Counted from the first letter of the stretch, positions 15,008 to 24,375 are shown. The stretch is 34,533 bases of DNA from Lachnospiraceae bacterium (GCA_017536965.1 JAFWCK010000156.1:1-34533); one strand, 5' to 3'. Translations and numbers: made by a program. Notes: a model not told the origin generated them from the sequence alone.

Positions 15008-16774
15008 ATGGATATTACAGCCATCCTGTCTCTCATTGGCGGCATTGCGCTGTTTTTGTTCGGAATGTCCGTCATGGGAGATTCTTTGAAAAAAGTTGCC
15101 GGAAACAAGATGGAGGTCATCCTCTATAAACTCTCCGGCAACACGGTAAAAGGCGTTGCTCTTGGAACGGGAGTTACGGCCGTTGTTCAGTCTTCCTCTG
15201 CCGTTTCCGTCATGGTTGTTGGCTTCGTCAACGCAGGCATGATGAAAGTCAGGCAGGGAATCAGCGTTGTTCTCGGTGCGATCTTAGGTACCAGCGTAAC
15301 GGGCTGGATCCTCTGTTTAAACAGTCTAAACGGCGGCAAGTCCAGTGCGTTATCTCTTTTGAGCACAGAAGTGCTTACCGGAGTCGTGGCGCTGATCGGT
15401 ATTATTCTTTGGATGTTCGTTAAAAAAACCACTTATAAAAACGTCGGCGGTATCCTGCTGGGCTTTGCGGTCCTGATGTTTGGCATGAGCATGATGTCCG
15501 GGGCGATCGAACCGCTGCGGGAAGATCCAACCTTTATCCGTATGCTGACCAGCTTTACAAACCCGGCCATGGGTGTTCTTGTCGGTCTTATCGTGACGGC
15601 GGTCATCCAAAGTGCAAGTGCGGCAGTTGGTATCCTGCAGGCATTAGCTGTCACAGGTGCGGTGGAGTTTGATATGGCTTTCCCTATCATCATGGGTATT
15701 GGAATCGGTGCAGCTGTTCCGGTCATGCTGAGCGCACTGGGGACCAGCGCAAACGGAAAGCGGACCGCATTTGTATATCTGGTCATCGATGTGTTAGGAG
15801 CGATCCTTTGCGGCGTGATCTTTTACGTTCTGAATGCGATCTTCCACTTTGAACTGATGACCACGTCCATGACGATGGTTTCGATCGCACTTACCAATAC
15901 ACTTTACCGTCTGGCGGTCGTCCTCCTTTTAGCGCCTGCTGTCGGATTGCTGGAAAAACTGGTCTGTGCCATGTTCCCGGAAGGGAAGGATGCAGCAGAA
16001 GAGCAGGCGGATATGGACCGGCTCGAACCGCGGTTTCTGGCACACCCGGCGCTTTCGATTGAGCAAAGCAAACTGGTGATCAATTCCATGGCGGATAAGG
16101 CGCTGGAAAGCATTAACTGTGCGATCCGGGCTCGCAGGGATTTCAGTAAAGACAAGGTTAAGCGGGTGGATGATCTGGAAGAAGTGCTGGACCGCTATGA
16201 GGATAAGCTGGGGGCCTATCTGTCTAAGATCACAACTGCCAACCTGACGGAAGAACAGTCGCTGGAAGTTGGAAAGTATCTGACGGTGCTTTCTGATTTT
16301 GAACGGATATCGGATCATGCGAAAAACATCGGAGAAGCAGCGACCGAACTGAATGAGAAAAAACTGAAGTTTTCTGAGACAGCAGAAAGAGAACTGGAAG
16401 TTCTGGAAAGTGCAGTACAGGAGATTGCAACTCTTACGATAGAATCTTTTCTGAATAATGATTTTGGAGAGGCCAAGAAAGTGGATCCTTTGGAGGAAGT
16501 CATCGATGATCTCTGTGATATCTTGAAATCCAGACACATTGACCGTGTCAGCCGTCAGGAGTGCACGTTGGAAAACGGTTTTGTGTTCAATGATCTTCTT
16601 ACAGATTATGAGCGGATCGCGGACCATTGCAGCAATGTTGCGCTCGATCTGGTAGAAGAGGGGGAAGAACTTTTCCACGAACACGAATATCATCGGAACG
16701 TGGATTATCGACAGGATCCTGTCTATCTGGAATACTTCGATGCTTATAAAGAAAAATATGAGATGAAGCTGTAA
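15008..16774 (+). CDS. Na/Pi cotransporter family protein with PhoU-like C-terminus
   Basis: A 588-residue membrane protein. Two Na_Pi_cotrans repeats carry the diagnostic glutamine-serine motifs VVQSSSAVS (residues 60-68) and VIQSASAAV (about 200-208). About eight to ten hydrophobic helices run to residue 315. The C-terminal 240 residues form two PhoU-like helical bundles, with E/D-rich repeats such as LEEVLDRYEDKLGAYLSKI and DFERISDHAKNIGEAA, then YERIADHCSNVALDLVEE. Members import phosphate with sodium; the PhoU-like tail probably senses or regulates. It is monocistronic, from its own promoter to a strong terminator at 16797. No link to the neighbouring genes is evident. Confidence 0.92.
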   Translation: MDITAILSLIGGIALFLFGMSVMGDSLKKVAGNKMEVILYKLSGNTVKGVALGTGVTAVVQSSSAVSVMVVGFVNAGMMKVRQGISVVLGAILGTSVTGWILCLNSLNGGKSSALSLLSTEVLTGVVALIGIILWMFVKKTTYKNVGGILLGFAVLMFGMSMMSGAIEPLREDPTFIRMLTSFTNPAMGVLVGLIVTAVIQSASAAVGILQALAVTGAVEFDMAFPIIMGIGIGAAVPVMLSALGTSANGKRTAFVYLVIDVLGAILCGVIFYVLNAIFHFELMTTSMTMVSIALTNTLYRLAVVLLLAPAVGLLEKLVCAMFPEGKDAAEEQADMDRLEPRFLAHPALSIEQSKLVINSMADKALESINCAIRARRDFSKDKVKRVDDLEEVLDRYEDKLGAYLSKITTANLTEEQSLEVGKYLTVLSDFERISDHAKNIGEAATELNEKKLKFSETAERELEVLESAVQEIATLTIESFLNNDFGEAKKVDPLEEVIDDLCDILKSRHIDRVSRQECTLENGFVFNDLLTDYERIADHCSNVALDLVEEGEELFHEHEYHRNVDYRQDPVYLEYFDAYKEKYEMKL

Positions 16775-16796
16775 GGCACCTTTTGTATTGAAAAAG

Positions 16797-16837
16797 AACC
16801 GGAGTTGTCTGCATTTCTGCGACAACTCCGGTTTTAT
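16797..16837 (+). terminator. terminator after the Na/Pi cotransporter
   Basis: AACCGGAGTTGTC (16797-16809) and GACAACTCCGGTT (16821-16833) make a perfect 13-bp stem followed by a T-rich tract. Confidence 0.9.
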
Positions 16838-16900
16838 TTGTGCTAAAATATTTATTTAAAGTTTGTATTTTTTAAAACATCAAATGAAAGAAGAAGGAAA

Positions 16901-18121
16901 ATGAATAACAGCTCTCGTTTCACAAAAGCAACCTGGCAGATCATGGAACAGCTTCTGGAGGTGGACAGCCTTGATGAAGCGCTCTCGGGGTGTATAGAGA
17001 TCATTATTAAGATCCTGCACAGCGAAGCAGGTGTTTTATGGTTCTTGGATCAAAAGACGGGAAGATTATTTCCGGCTTTCTTTACCGGCCCGAAAGATAT
17101 CACCGGCGTCAGCATAGCCTGTGACGAAGGGGTGGAAGGGTTTGTGTTTTCCAATAACCAGTCTGTCAGGATCGAGGATGCGGAAAATGATCCACGGTTT
17201 GAAGGAACCGTATTTGACGGACCGGACTTTATCACAAAAACCATGCTCTGCGTACCGCTCAATAACCTTCACAATACCGTGGGCTGTGTACAGATCATAA
17301 ACAAACTTGATGGCAGCCTGTATGACGAAGAAGAGCTGCAGCTTTGTGAAAGAATGGCAGCACTTGCCGCCATGACCATAGAGGAAAAAGGACTCTATGT
17401 CGATACTGGAGAAGAGAAAAAAGTACTGATCTCGTTGAAGAATGTCATTAAAGAATTCCCTTCCGGAGAAGGCATTTCCCGCGTTTTAAAGGGCATCGAT
17501 CTGGATATTTATGAAAATGAATTTGTCGTTGTTCTGGGAGAGTCCGGCTGCGGTAAATCCACCATGATGAATATCATCGGCGGAATGGATTACCTGACGG
17601 AAGGAACGCTGCTGATAGAAGGCAAAGACTATTCTCATCCGACGGATGATGAGCAGACGATGTTCCGCAGACAGTATGTGGGATTTATCTTCCAGGCCTA
17701 TAATCTGATGCCTAATCTGAGCGCATTGGAAAATGTGGAATTCATTGCAGAACTTGTGGAAGACCCAATGTCATCGCTGGAAGCTTTGGAAAAAGTCGGG
17801 CTTGCTGCCAAAGCGGGTAATTTCCCGGCACAGATGTCCGGCGGACAACAGCAGAGAGTGGCAATTGCCAGAGCGCTGGTAAAAAGACCACGGGTCATCC
17901 TGGCAGATGAACCGACGGCAGCATTGGATTTTGTAACAGGACAGGAAGTCCTGAAAGTGATAGAAGATATCGTTAGGAACCAGGGTACAACGGTTGTCAT
18001 GGTCACGCATAATGTGGAAATCGCAAAAATGGCAAACAGAGTCGTAAAACTGCGTTCAGGTAAAATTGCAAGCATCAAATGGAATCTGCATCCGGTCTCA
18101 GCTGAAGAGCTTTCCTGGTAA
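16901..18121 (+). CDS. GAF domain fused to ABC transporter ATPase (LolD/MacB type)
   Basis: A 406-residue two-domain protein. Residues 8-160 form a GAF domain (DEALSGCIEIIIKILHSEAGVLWFLD; CVPLNNLHNTVGCVQIINK near 117-135), as in ligand- or redox-sensing regulators. Residues 175-395 are a complete ABC ATPase: Walker A GESGCGKST (213-221), Q-loop FIFQAYNLMPN, signature MSGGQQQRVA (LSGGQ variant), Walker B VILADEPT and the VTHN H-loop. ABC ATPases of the LolD/MacB/FtsE type normally start directly with the nucleotide domain. The GAF fusion implies that transport activity is gated by a small molecule or cofactor (inference). ATG 16901 has AGAAGGA upstream. The FtsX-type permease begins 3 bp after the stop and is clearly its partner. 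Confidence 0.9.
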   Translation: MNNSSRFTKATWQIMEQLLEVDSLDEALSGCIEIIIKILHSEAGVLWFLDQKTGRLFPAFFTGPKDITGVSIACDEGVEGFVFSNNQSVRIEDAENDPRFEGTVFDGPDFITKTMLCVPLNNLHNTVGCVQIINKLDGSLYDEEELQLCERMAALAAMTIEEKGLYVDTGEEKKVLISLKNVIKEFPSGEGISRVLKGIDLDIYENEFVVVLGESGCGKSTMMNIIGGMDYLTEGTLLIEGKDYSHPTDDEQTMFRRQYVGFIFQAYNLMPNLSALENVEFIAELVEDPMSSLEALEKVGLAAKAGNFPAQMSGGQQQRVAIARALVKRPRVILADEPTAALDFVTGQEVLKVIEDIVRNQGTTVVMVTHNVEIAKMANRVVKLRSGKIASIKWNLHPVSAEELSW

Positions 18122-18124
18122 GAC

Positions 18125-21100
18125 ATGAAGAAGACGCAATTAAAAGACACAATTCGAAATATCCGGAAAGAAGCTATTTCCTATCTTTCCATTGTCATCA
18201 TAGCGCTGCTGGCTGTGACGTCCTTTTTGGGCATTCATTTTGCTTCCGCTGCGCTCAGAAGGGCCGGCGATTCTTTCTACCGGCAGAAACATTTCCGCGA
18301 CATAGAGATCACTTCCACTATGCTTTTGAGTCCGGAGGATATGAAAGCATTCGAAAACACGGAAGGGGTAGAGCAGGTAGAAGGTGTTTATTTTGTTTCG
18401 GGCAACATTGAGCAGACGGAAAGCAAGACTGGAATCAGTGTTGTTTCTCTGACGGAAAATATCAATACGGTAGAGTTGTGTGAAGGCAGACTGCCGCAGA
18501 ATAACACCGAATGTGTTTTAGAAAAAGAACTGATGCAGTCTCTTGGCCTCTCTGTGGGAGATCGGATCAAAGTGACAGATTCCGCCGGGCAGGTCCTTTC
18601 CTATTTGCTTGGAAGCGATTTTCAGATTACAGGAAGTGTGATCCATGCTGATCATTTTGTTAAGAAAACCTATGTCCCGGGCGACAGATATGTGTTAGTC
18701 AATAAAGATGCTTTTGACCAGGAAAAACTGGATGGCTGTTTTATGAAAGCAGTGATCAAAGCCGAGGGAGCAGATGCCTTCTCTGTGTTCAGCAAAAAAT
18801 ATGATCAGATCATCGCTGCATTAAAGGAAAGGCTTGCGCCGTTAAATGAAAAATTGGCGAAAGAACGTGAGGAAAGCGTTCGCAGCAGCATGCAGGCAAA
18901 GATCGATGAAGGAGAGCAAAAGCTGAAAGACGGCCGGGATAAACTGGACGAGAGCAAAGAGCTGCTGGAAACAACCGAGCAAAAAATAAAAGACGGTGAA
19001 AATGAACTGGTTTCCCTGAAAGCGCAGTTGGACGAAGGCTGGGGACTTCTGCAGATGGCTGAGGGTGAAGCGGCCAAATATGTCGGGCAGCTGCAGGAAG
19101 CAAAAGGAAAAATAGATGCTGCCAAAGCCCAGCTGGATGAAGGCAAGGCAAAGCTTGACGAAAGCAAAAAACTTCTGGACGAAGGAAAAGCCAAGTTGGA
19201 TGAGGCTAATGAGCAGCTTACAACTACTTATAATGAAGCAGAGGCAAAAAAAGAAACAATCCGTAATATCCTGATCGACGCGGTTACGGTAGTTGTTGGA
19301 AAAGAAAAGGCGGATAAGATCAACTGGGCACCAACAGCCTATGTCAGTGATGCGAACGACCCAAATCTTACGATCGGTACGTTTTCGGTGTTGACAGATT
19401 TCACGATCGATCTGACGGTCCCGTTCAGAGAGCGGGTTGAGACGGCTGTCCGGAAGGCACTGCAGTTTATTGAGGAAGAAGATCGATATGAAGAAGTGAT
19501 CAACGAGATAGAGAGCAGAGAAGGATTTATCCGGATCGATGAGGCTTATGATCAGATCATAGACAAACTGCAGCAATGGAACGATGCACACGCGCAGTAT
19601 ATCACCGGCAGGAACACATATCTGGAGAAACTGGGTGAATACGAGGCAGGGTATGCGAAGTACCAGGATGCGCTTGCACAGTATAACGATGGTGTTGCAC
19701 AGTATGATGCCGGCTGGGCAAAATATTATGAGGGCCGAGCACTGCTGGATCAGAAAACACAGGAGTATTATACAGGACTTGCTGCTTATAATGACGGCAT
19801 TGTAAAACTGGAAGAAGCAAAGAAAGAGCTGGAAGAGGGCAAGATCAAATACGCCGAGGGCGAAGAGGAATATAAGAATGGCGAAGCAGAACTAAATGAC
19901 GCCAAAAAACTGCTGGCTGAGTTGAAAGCATGCCATTTCGTCATGTTGGATAAAAATGGTAACAGCAGCCTTATCCATGTTGATGAGTCTGCGGCTAATA
20001 TAGGAAAAGTCGGGATCACATTTGCCTTTATCTTTATCCTGGTTGGAGCGTTGGTGATCTATGTTACCTTGGGACGTATTATCGGAGAACAGAGAACACT
20101 TGTCGGTGCACAGAAGGCACTGGGCTTTTTCAGCCGGGAAGTTCTGATGAAATATCTTTTATTTGGAACGACCGCTACTGTAATTGGTATGCTGGCAGGA
20201 ACGGCAATCGGATATACCCTGATCCAACATATCATTCTTCGTGTTTATAAGAATTTTTATGTTGTGGATTCCATTCCGCACACTTTCCGGCCGGTACTCT
20301 TTGCAGTTGTGATTGGCTGCGGCATACTACTTTCTGCGGCAGCGGTTATTTGGGCATGTCATCATCTCCTCAGAGAGACCGCGCGCGAGCTGATGCAGTA
20401 CGAATTGCCAAAAGGAAAGAAAAAAGCCTCTGAAAAATCCCACGGAAAAAAATCGAGCCTTTATTCCCGTCTGATCTTCCGGAATATCGCTACAGATTGG
20501 CGGCGGGTGCTGATCACGACGATCAGTATTGCGGGCTGCTGCATTCTGCTGGTCATCGGTTTCCATATGCGTTTCAGTATCAATAAAACGCTGGATATCC
20601 AGTTTGAAGAAAAAATGATATTTGAACAGGAGATCCATTTTGATTCGCATGTGTCGGCAGATGCAGAAAAAGAGATCAAGGCGGCCCTGACGAAGCAGGG
20701 CATATCAGCGGCTGCACTTTCAACCGGAAATTACGGATATGGTGCTGATGGAGAGATGCTCCTGACAAAAATATACTGCGGGGAACCAGAATCGATCCGT
20801 GCAGGCTACCGGCTGGAACCGGCAAATCCAAAGGAGACGCTTTCTTTCGGAGACCATGGCGTTCTGGTTTCTGAAAAAATAGCGAAGATGCACGGATTTC
20901 AGCTGGGTCAGATGATTACTCTGTATGATGCTGATCTGACCCCTCACCAGGTAGAAATCACAGGTATATATGATAACTATCTTGGAAACTATTTCTTTAT
21001 GTCGAGAGAAGCTTTCCGGAATGTTTTCGAAAGAGAAGAGGTCAATAACATCCTGTGGATATCATCCAACCTGGATAAAGGGGCACTCGGGAAAATACTG

Positions 21101-21562
21101 GATGGGATCAAAGGCTACAGCGGTATATCTGTGAAAGCAGATGTAAAAAGAACATTTACATCCATGACAAAAGTTCTTACGATCATTACCTTAGTGCTGA
21201 TCGTTGCGGCGGGGATGATGGCATACTTTGTCCTTCTGAACCTGGTGAATATGTACCTGAACCGGAAAAAGAGGGAACTGGTGGTTATGCGTATTAACGG
21301 TTTTACCACAAAAGAAGTGCTTCGTTATGTTTCTATGGAAAGTGTTGTGACGACGATCGCCGGGATCATTCTCGGGCTGGGGATCGGAACGGTTCTGGGG
21401 AATCTTATCATGAGTATTCTGGAACAGGGCGCCCTCATGTTCTTCCATGGGATCAGCCTGAAATCCTGGCTGTATTCCGCAGTGATCACAGCGGTATTCT
21501 CCCTTGTGATCAACATGATTGCACTGCGTAAGGTAAAGCACTTGAAATTGAATGATATGTAG
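18125..21562 (+). CDS. FtsX-family ABC permease with long extracytoplasmic coiled-coil region
   Basis: A 1145-residue permease, partner of the GAF-ATPase. One membrane helix at about 19-41 is followed by a MacB-like periplasmic-type domain. A coiled coil at about 232-378 contains repeats of the form AKLDEGKAKLDE-. A spacer follows, then a second repeat region at about 478-600 with YxxGxAxYxxGLAxY-like units. Three helices lie at about 628-650, 675-700 and 722-742 (first FtsX domain). A helix near 792-813 precedes a second extracellular domain, and helices at about 1018-1040, 1068-1095 and 1115-1135 complete the second FtsX domain. This resembles Firmicute YhgE-like or antimicrobial-peptide/lipid permeases with extracellular stalks. 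Translation is probably coupled, as the ribosome site is weak. Substrate unknown; envelope stress or lipid extraction is a guess. Confidence 0.9.
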   Translation: MKKTQLKDTIRNIRKEAISYLSIVIIALLAVTSFLGIHFASAALRRAGDSFYRQKHFRDIEITSTMLLSPEDMKAFENTEGVEQVEGVYFVSGNIEQTESKTGISVVSLTENINTVELCEGRLPQNNTECVLEKELMQSLGLSVGDRIKVTDSAGQVLSYLLGSDFQITGSVIHADHFVKKTYVPGDRYVLVNKDAFDQEKLDGCFMKAVIKAEGADAFSVFSKKYDQIIAALKERLAPLNEKLAKEREESVRSSMQAKIDEGEQKLKDGRDKLDESKELLETTEQKIKDGENELVSLKAQLDEGWGLLQMAEGEAAKYVGQLQEAKGKIDAAKAQLDEGKAKLDESKKLLDEGKAKLDEANEQLTTTYNEAEAKKETIRNILIDAVTVVVGKEKADKINWAPTAYVSDANDPNLTIGTFSVLTDFTIDLTVPFRERVETAVRKALQFIEEEDRYEEVINEIESREGFIRIDEAYDQIIDKLQQWNDAHAQYITGRNTYLEKLGEYEAGYAKYQDALAQYNDGVAQYDAGWAKYYEGRALLDQKTQEYYTGLAAYNDGIVKLEEAKKELEEGKIKYAEGEEEYKNGEAELNDAKKLLAELKACHFVMLDKNGNSSLIHVDESAANIGKVGITFAFIFILVGALVIYVTLGRIIGEQRTLVGAQKALGFFSREVLMKYLLFGTTATVIGMLAGTAIGYTLIQHIILRVYKNFYVVDSIPHTFRPVLFAVVIGCGILLSAAAVIWACHHLLRETARELMQYELPKGKKKASEKSHGKKSSLYSRLIFRNIATDWRRVLITTISIAGCCILLVIGFHMRFSINKTLDIQFEEKMIFEQEIHFDSHVSADAEKEIKAALTKQGISAAALSTGNYGYGADGEMLLTKIYCGEPESIRAGYRLEPANPKETLSFGDHGVLVSEKIAKMHGFQLGQMITLYDADLTPHQVEITGIYDNYLGNYFFMSREAFRNVFEREEVNNILWISSNLDKGALGKILDGIKGYSGISVKADVKRTFTSMTKVLTIITLVLIVAAGMMAYFVLLNLVNMYLNRKKRELVVMRINGFTTKEVLRYVSMESVVTTIAGIILGLGIGTVLGNLIMSILEQGALMFFHGISLKSWLYSAVITAVFSLVINMIALRKVKHLKLNDM

Positions 21563-21566
21563 GAAA

Positions 21567-22916
21567 TTAAGCCTCAGGCGGATCTTCTTTATGATCTTCA
21601 GAACCGACAGGCGTGTCGATGTTATCTTTCGGGGTAATATCTGACACGTCTTTTTTCTCTTCCGCGGTGATTTCGGAAGAGTCTTTTTTCTTCTTGAACA
21701 TATTCCGGATCATATCGGAATATCGCAGAGTTGTTGGCGCTTCCTCCCGTTCGACCATGACTGACAGGCCTTTTTTCTCCAGTCGGTTATTGACCAGTTC
21801 TTCTGCGATATGAGCGATTACAGCCATGACCGGCACACCAAAGATCATTCCGCCAATTCCCCAAAGCCAGCTGCCAACGGTGATTGCAAAAAGAACCCAG
21901 ATCGGACTTAAACCAGTCGAATTGCCAATGATCTTCGGACCGATCAGGTTTCCGTCAATCTGCTGCAGAACGATGATGAAGATCGTAAAGATCAGGGCTT
22001 GTTTCCAGCCTGTCATCAGCATGATCAGAATACTCGGGATCGCACCGATAAAAGGTCCGAAATACGGAATGATATTTGTAACGCCGACTATGACAGATAT
22101 CAGAAGCGGATACGGAAGCCTTAATATCAGCATGCCGATACCGCATATAATACCAATGATCAGGGAATCAAAGATCTTGCCCGTGAAGAAATTACTGAAG
22201 ATATTGGAGCATTCCCGGGAAACACGGGAGACTGTGGCAGCTTTGTTTTGTTTAAATACTGCGTAGTATAGTTTCCGGATGTTTTTTTCCAGATTGATCT
22301 TATCCGATAAAATATAGATAGAAACAAAAATGGAAAGAATGGCATTAATAATGCCCGAGATCACCCCTACTCCGGTTGATACAAGCCCGCTCAAAAAGTT
22401 CTCTGCCCATTCCTGCAGCCGTGTAAGAAGCTTTGGAACAAGTGTATTGAGTTGTTCTGTCAGAAAGGCCAGATTCAGGTTTTTGAAATGGTCTTGTAAA
22501 TTCGCGATCCATTCCTGTACAGTTTTGGAGAAAGCCCCGATGGTGTCGATCAGTGACCGGATGCTGCTTACAAACTGCGGCGCAATAATATAGATCAAGG
22601 CAGCAATAATACCGAATACGATAATATAAGCAAGCAGAAGAGAAAGCGTCTTACGCAGCTTTCTCCTTTTTGTCATATGGAGCCATTTCCCAAAGAAGGT
22701 AAAGTCAAAAAACTTGAACATCGGGTTGATCAGATAAGCAATGATCGCACCGACAACAAACGGTGTCAGCACGCCGAGGATCACCTTGACAGCATTCCAG
22801 ATAATGGAAAACTGGAAAATGACTTTTACCAGGAGCGCACAGATCAGAAAGCCTACCACTGCATAGACCGTGATCGTAAAATATTTGGAATTGCGATGAA
22901 ACTTGTTTTTTTCCAT
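21567..22916 (-). CDS. AI-2E family transporter (PF01594)
   Basis: A 449-residue membrane protein with the AI-2E/PerM fold: two N-terminal hydrophobic segments, a polar amphipathic stretch (SLIDTIGAFSKTVQEWIANLQDHF), then helices including ILSIFVSIYILSDKI, GKIFDSLIIGIICGIGMLILRLPYPLLISVIVGVTNIIPYFGPFIGAIPSILI and the conserved EGNLIGPKIIG-like DGNLIGPKIIGNSTGLSPIWVL. The last 65 residues are a charged, probably disordered tail. Members export autoinducer-2 or act as Na+/H+ antiporters; which applies here is unknown. ATG 22916 has no recognisable ribosome site. A TATAAT on the minus strand (22982-22987) would give a leader of about 60 nt containing two AGCCGGCT palindromes. It converges with the ABC permease, leaving 4 bp between stops. 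Confidence 0.9.
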   Translation of the reverse strand: MEKNKFHRNSKYFTITVYAVVGFLICALLVKVIFQFSIIWNAVKVILGVLTPFVVGAIIAYLINPMFKFFDFTFFGKWLHMTKRRKLRKTLSLLLAYIIVFGIIAALIYIIAPQFVSSIRSLIDTIGAFSKTVQEWIANLQDHFKNLNLAFLTEQLNTLVPKLLTRLQEWAENFLSGLVSTGVGVISGIINAILSIFVSIYILSDKINLEKNIRKLYYAVFKQNKAATVSRVSRECSNIFSNFFTGKIFDSLIIGIICGIGMLILRLPYPLLISVIVGVTNIIPYFGPFIGAIPSILIMLMTGWKQALIFTIFIIVLQQIDGNLIGPKIIGNSTGLSPIWVLFAITVGSWLWGIGGMIFGVPVMAVIAHIAEELVNNRLEKKGLSVMVEREEAPTTLRYSDMIRNMFKKKKDSSEITAEEKKDVSDITPKDNIDTPVGSEDHKEDPPEA

Positions 22917-22931
22917 ATTACATAAAATACA

Positions 22932-22987
22932 GAAGCCGGCTGTTATTGTTGTTAGAACGGGGAAGCCGGCTGCTTTTTGTTATTATA
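22932..22987 (-). promoter_or_regulatory. leader of the AI-2E transporter gene with repeated AGCCGGCT
   Basis: GAAGCCGGCTG occurs at 22932-22942 and 22962-22972. The palindromic core can pair as an 8-bp stem with a 22-base loop. A minus-strand TATAAT lies at 22982-22987; no convincing -35 is seen. The structure would lie in the 5' leader. Confidence 0.4.
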
Positions 22988-23011
22988 CACGGAAATGTTA
23001 GAGAATAAAAG

Positions 23012-23045
23012 ACGGACATGATGAAATATCGTTCATCATGTCCGT
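23012..23045 (-). terminator. terminator of the MFS transporter gene
   Basis: ACGGACATGATGAA (23012-23025) and TTCATCATGTCCGT (23032-23045) form a perfect 14-bp stem with a six-base loop. On the minus strand it is followed by CTTTTATT. Confidence 0.85.
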
Positions 23046-23060
23046 TCGCATCACCAGGCA

Positions 23061-24326
23061 TTACTGCTGCCGGTTATAGATTGCAGAGACGGATTTGCGC
23101 CCGCCGCCGATCACGACCACGGCTGAAACGGCACACAGAAGCAGAGCAGACATCAGAACAAGCCGCTCCGGCATGAACAGGGTCAATAATCCTGCGATCA
23201 GCTCGCCGCCCAGTGCGCCAATGGTATTGATCATCCCGAAGACACCATTGAACCGGCCCTTTTTCTCGTCCGGCACATAGCTTTGGGTGGCAGAGATGCG
23301 GATGGTATAGCTTGTTACGCCGCCGAGTCCGTTCAGAAAGCATAAGATCATCATAAACGGGATCGGAAGGAACAGGTAAAAGGCCTCAAACAGAGAGATC
23401 AGGATATACACCGCCAGTGCGATACCATACCTAAGGTGTGCCGGAATCTTCAGTTTATAATGCAGACCGCCGCCTATAGCGCGGGCAACAAGTGCGGATC
23501 CCCAGACAAGCATGTATATATATTCGCCGTTTGCAAAGGTGCTTTTAAAATAGGGCAGTGTGATCACGCTGGAAACACCCATGGCAAATGATGAAAAGCC
23601 AAAGTAAACAGCAATTGCCAGCAGACCTTTTTCGGAGTAAAGATATTGGAACCCTTCCTTTGTATCCTTAAACATCTGCCGGATGTGGCCAAGATCCTTG
23701 GAAGCGGTCAGTTTCTGACTCTCAATATATTGCTCATCCTTACGGATCTGCGTCTCCATAATGGCCGCCACGGCAAAACAGATGCTGTTGACAAACAAAA
23801 GCGGAGCCATGCCGATCCGGTTGTACAGGAACGTGGAGATCGGGATCATAACGGCCGAAAAAGTTTCCAGTACGCTGGCGATGGAGTAGGCCTTCTGGTA
23901 ATTTCCTTCCGAGATCAGCAGCGGATAAAAGCTCTCATAAGCTACCATGTAGATGCTCTCGATCGATCCGAGTATAAAACAGTAGATCAGAAAGAGCGGG
24001 AAGGAAAACCAGCCGATAAAGAGGACCACGGCCATCAGTAGATACAGTCCCGCGGAGATAAAATCCAGCGTATAAATAGTCTTCTTCCTGGAGAAGCGGT
24101 CTAAAATAGCGCCGGAAAAGACCGGCATAATGATCTGCGGAAGCGTATACATGGAAATGTAAAGCGCAAAAAGCAGTGTGGACCCGGAAATATCCAGGAC
24201 CATTAAACTCAGGGCAAAGCCGGACATCGCATTTCCAAGCATGGAAACGACGCTTCCCAGGGTCAATATTGTGAAATCCCGTGTCCATAACGGGTTTGCA
24301 GATTGATTTGTTTTTTTCTGTCTCAT
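23061..24326 (-). CDS. MFS transporter
   Basis: A 421-residue major facilitator superfamily protein with about twelve hydrophobic helices. It has the loop 2-3 motif GAILDRFSRKK (variant of GxLxDRxGRR), a central hydrophilic loop (KDTKEGFQYLYSEKG) as in MFS_3/macrolide-efflux-like members, and YVPDEKKGRFNGVFGMINTIGALGG in the second half. I chose ATG 24326 (MRQKKTNQS), with GAGGAG six bases upstream. An in-frame start at 24365 would lie inside a hairpin and lacks a ribosome site. A terminator-like hairpin precedes the ribosome site. Probably an exporter, substrate unknown. Confidence 0.88.
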   Translation of the reverse strand: MRQKKTNQSANPLWTRDFTILTLGSVVSMLGNAMSGFALSLMVLDISGSTLLFALYISMYTLPQIIMPVFSGAILDRFSRKKTIYTLDFISAGLYLLMAVVLFIGWFSFPLFLIYCFILGSIESIYMVAYESFYPLLISEGNYQKAYSIASVLETFSAVMIPISTFLYNRIGMAPLLFVNSICFAVAAIMETQIRKDEQYIESQKLTASKDLGHIRQMFKDTKEGFQYLYSEKGLLAIAVYFGFSSFAMGVSSVITLPYFKSTFANGEYIYMLVWGSALVARAIGGGLHYKLKIPAHLRYGIALAVYILISLFEAFYLFLPIPFMMILCFLNGLGGVTSYTIRISATQSYVPDEKKGRFNGVFGMINTIGALGGELIAGLLTLFMPERLVLMSALLLCAVSAVVVIGGGRKSVSAIYNRQQ

Positions 24327-24338
24327 TAATTCTCCTCG

Positions 24339-24375
24339 CAAAAATACACCTGTCTGCATACGCAAACAGGTGTAT
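24339..24375 (-). promoter_or_regulatory. attenuator-like hairpin in the MFS leader
   Basis: ATACACCTGT (24344-24353) and ACAGGTGTAT (24366-24375) form a 10-bp stem. The loop contains a nested TGC-ATAC-GCA dyad, and on the minus strand TTTTT (24339-24343) follows directly. Placed just before the ribosome site, it could terminate or regulate transcription. It could instead be a DNA operator. Confidence 0.5.

Noticed and set aside
23012-23045. Insertion-sequence end or operator at the 14-bp inverted repeat
   Set aside because: Its position right after the MFS stop and the T-rich tract on the minus strand fit a terminator.
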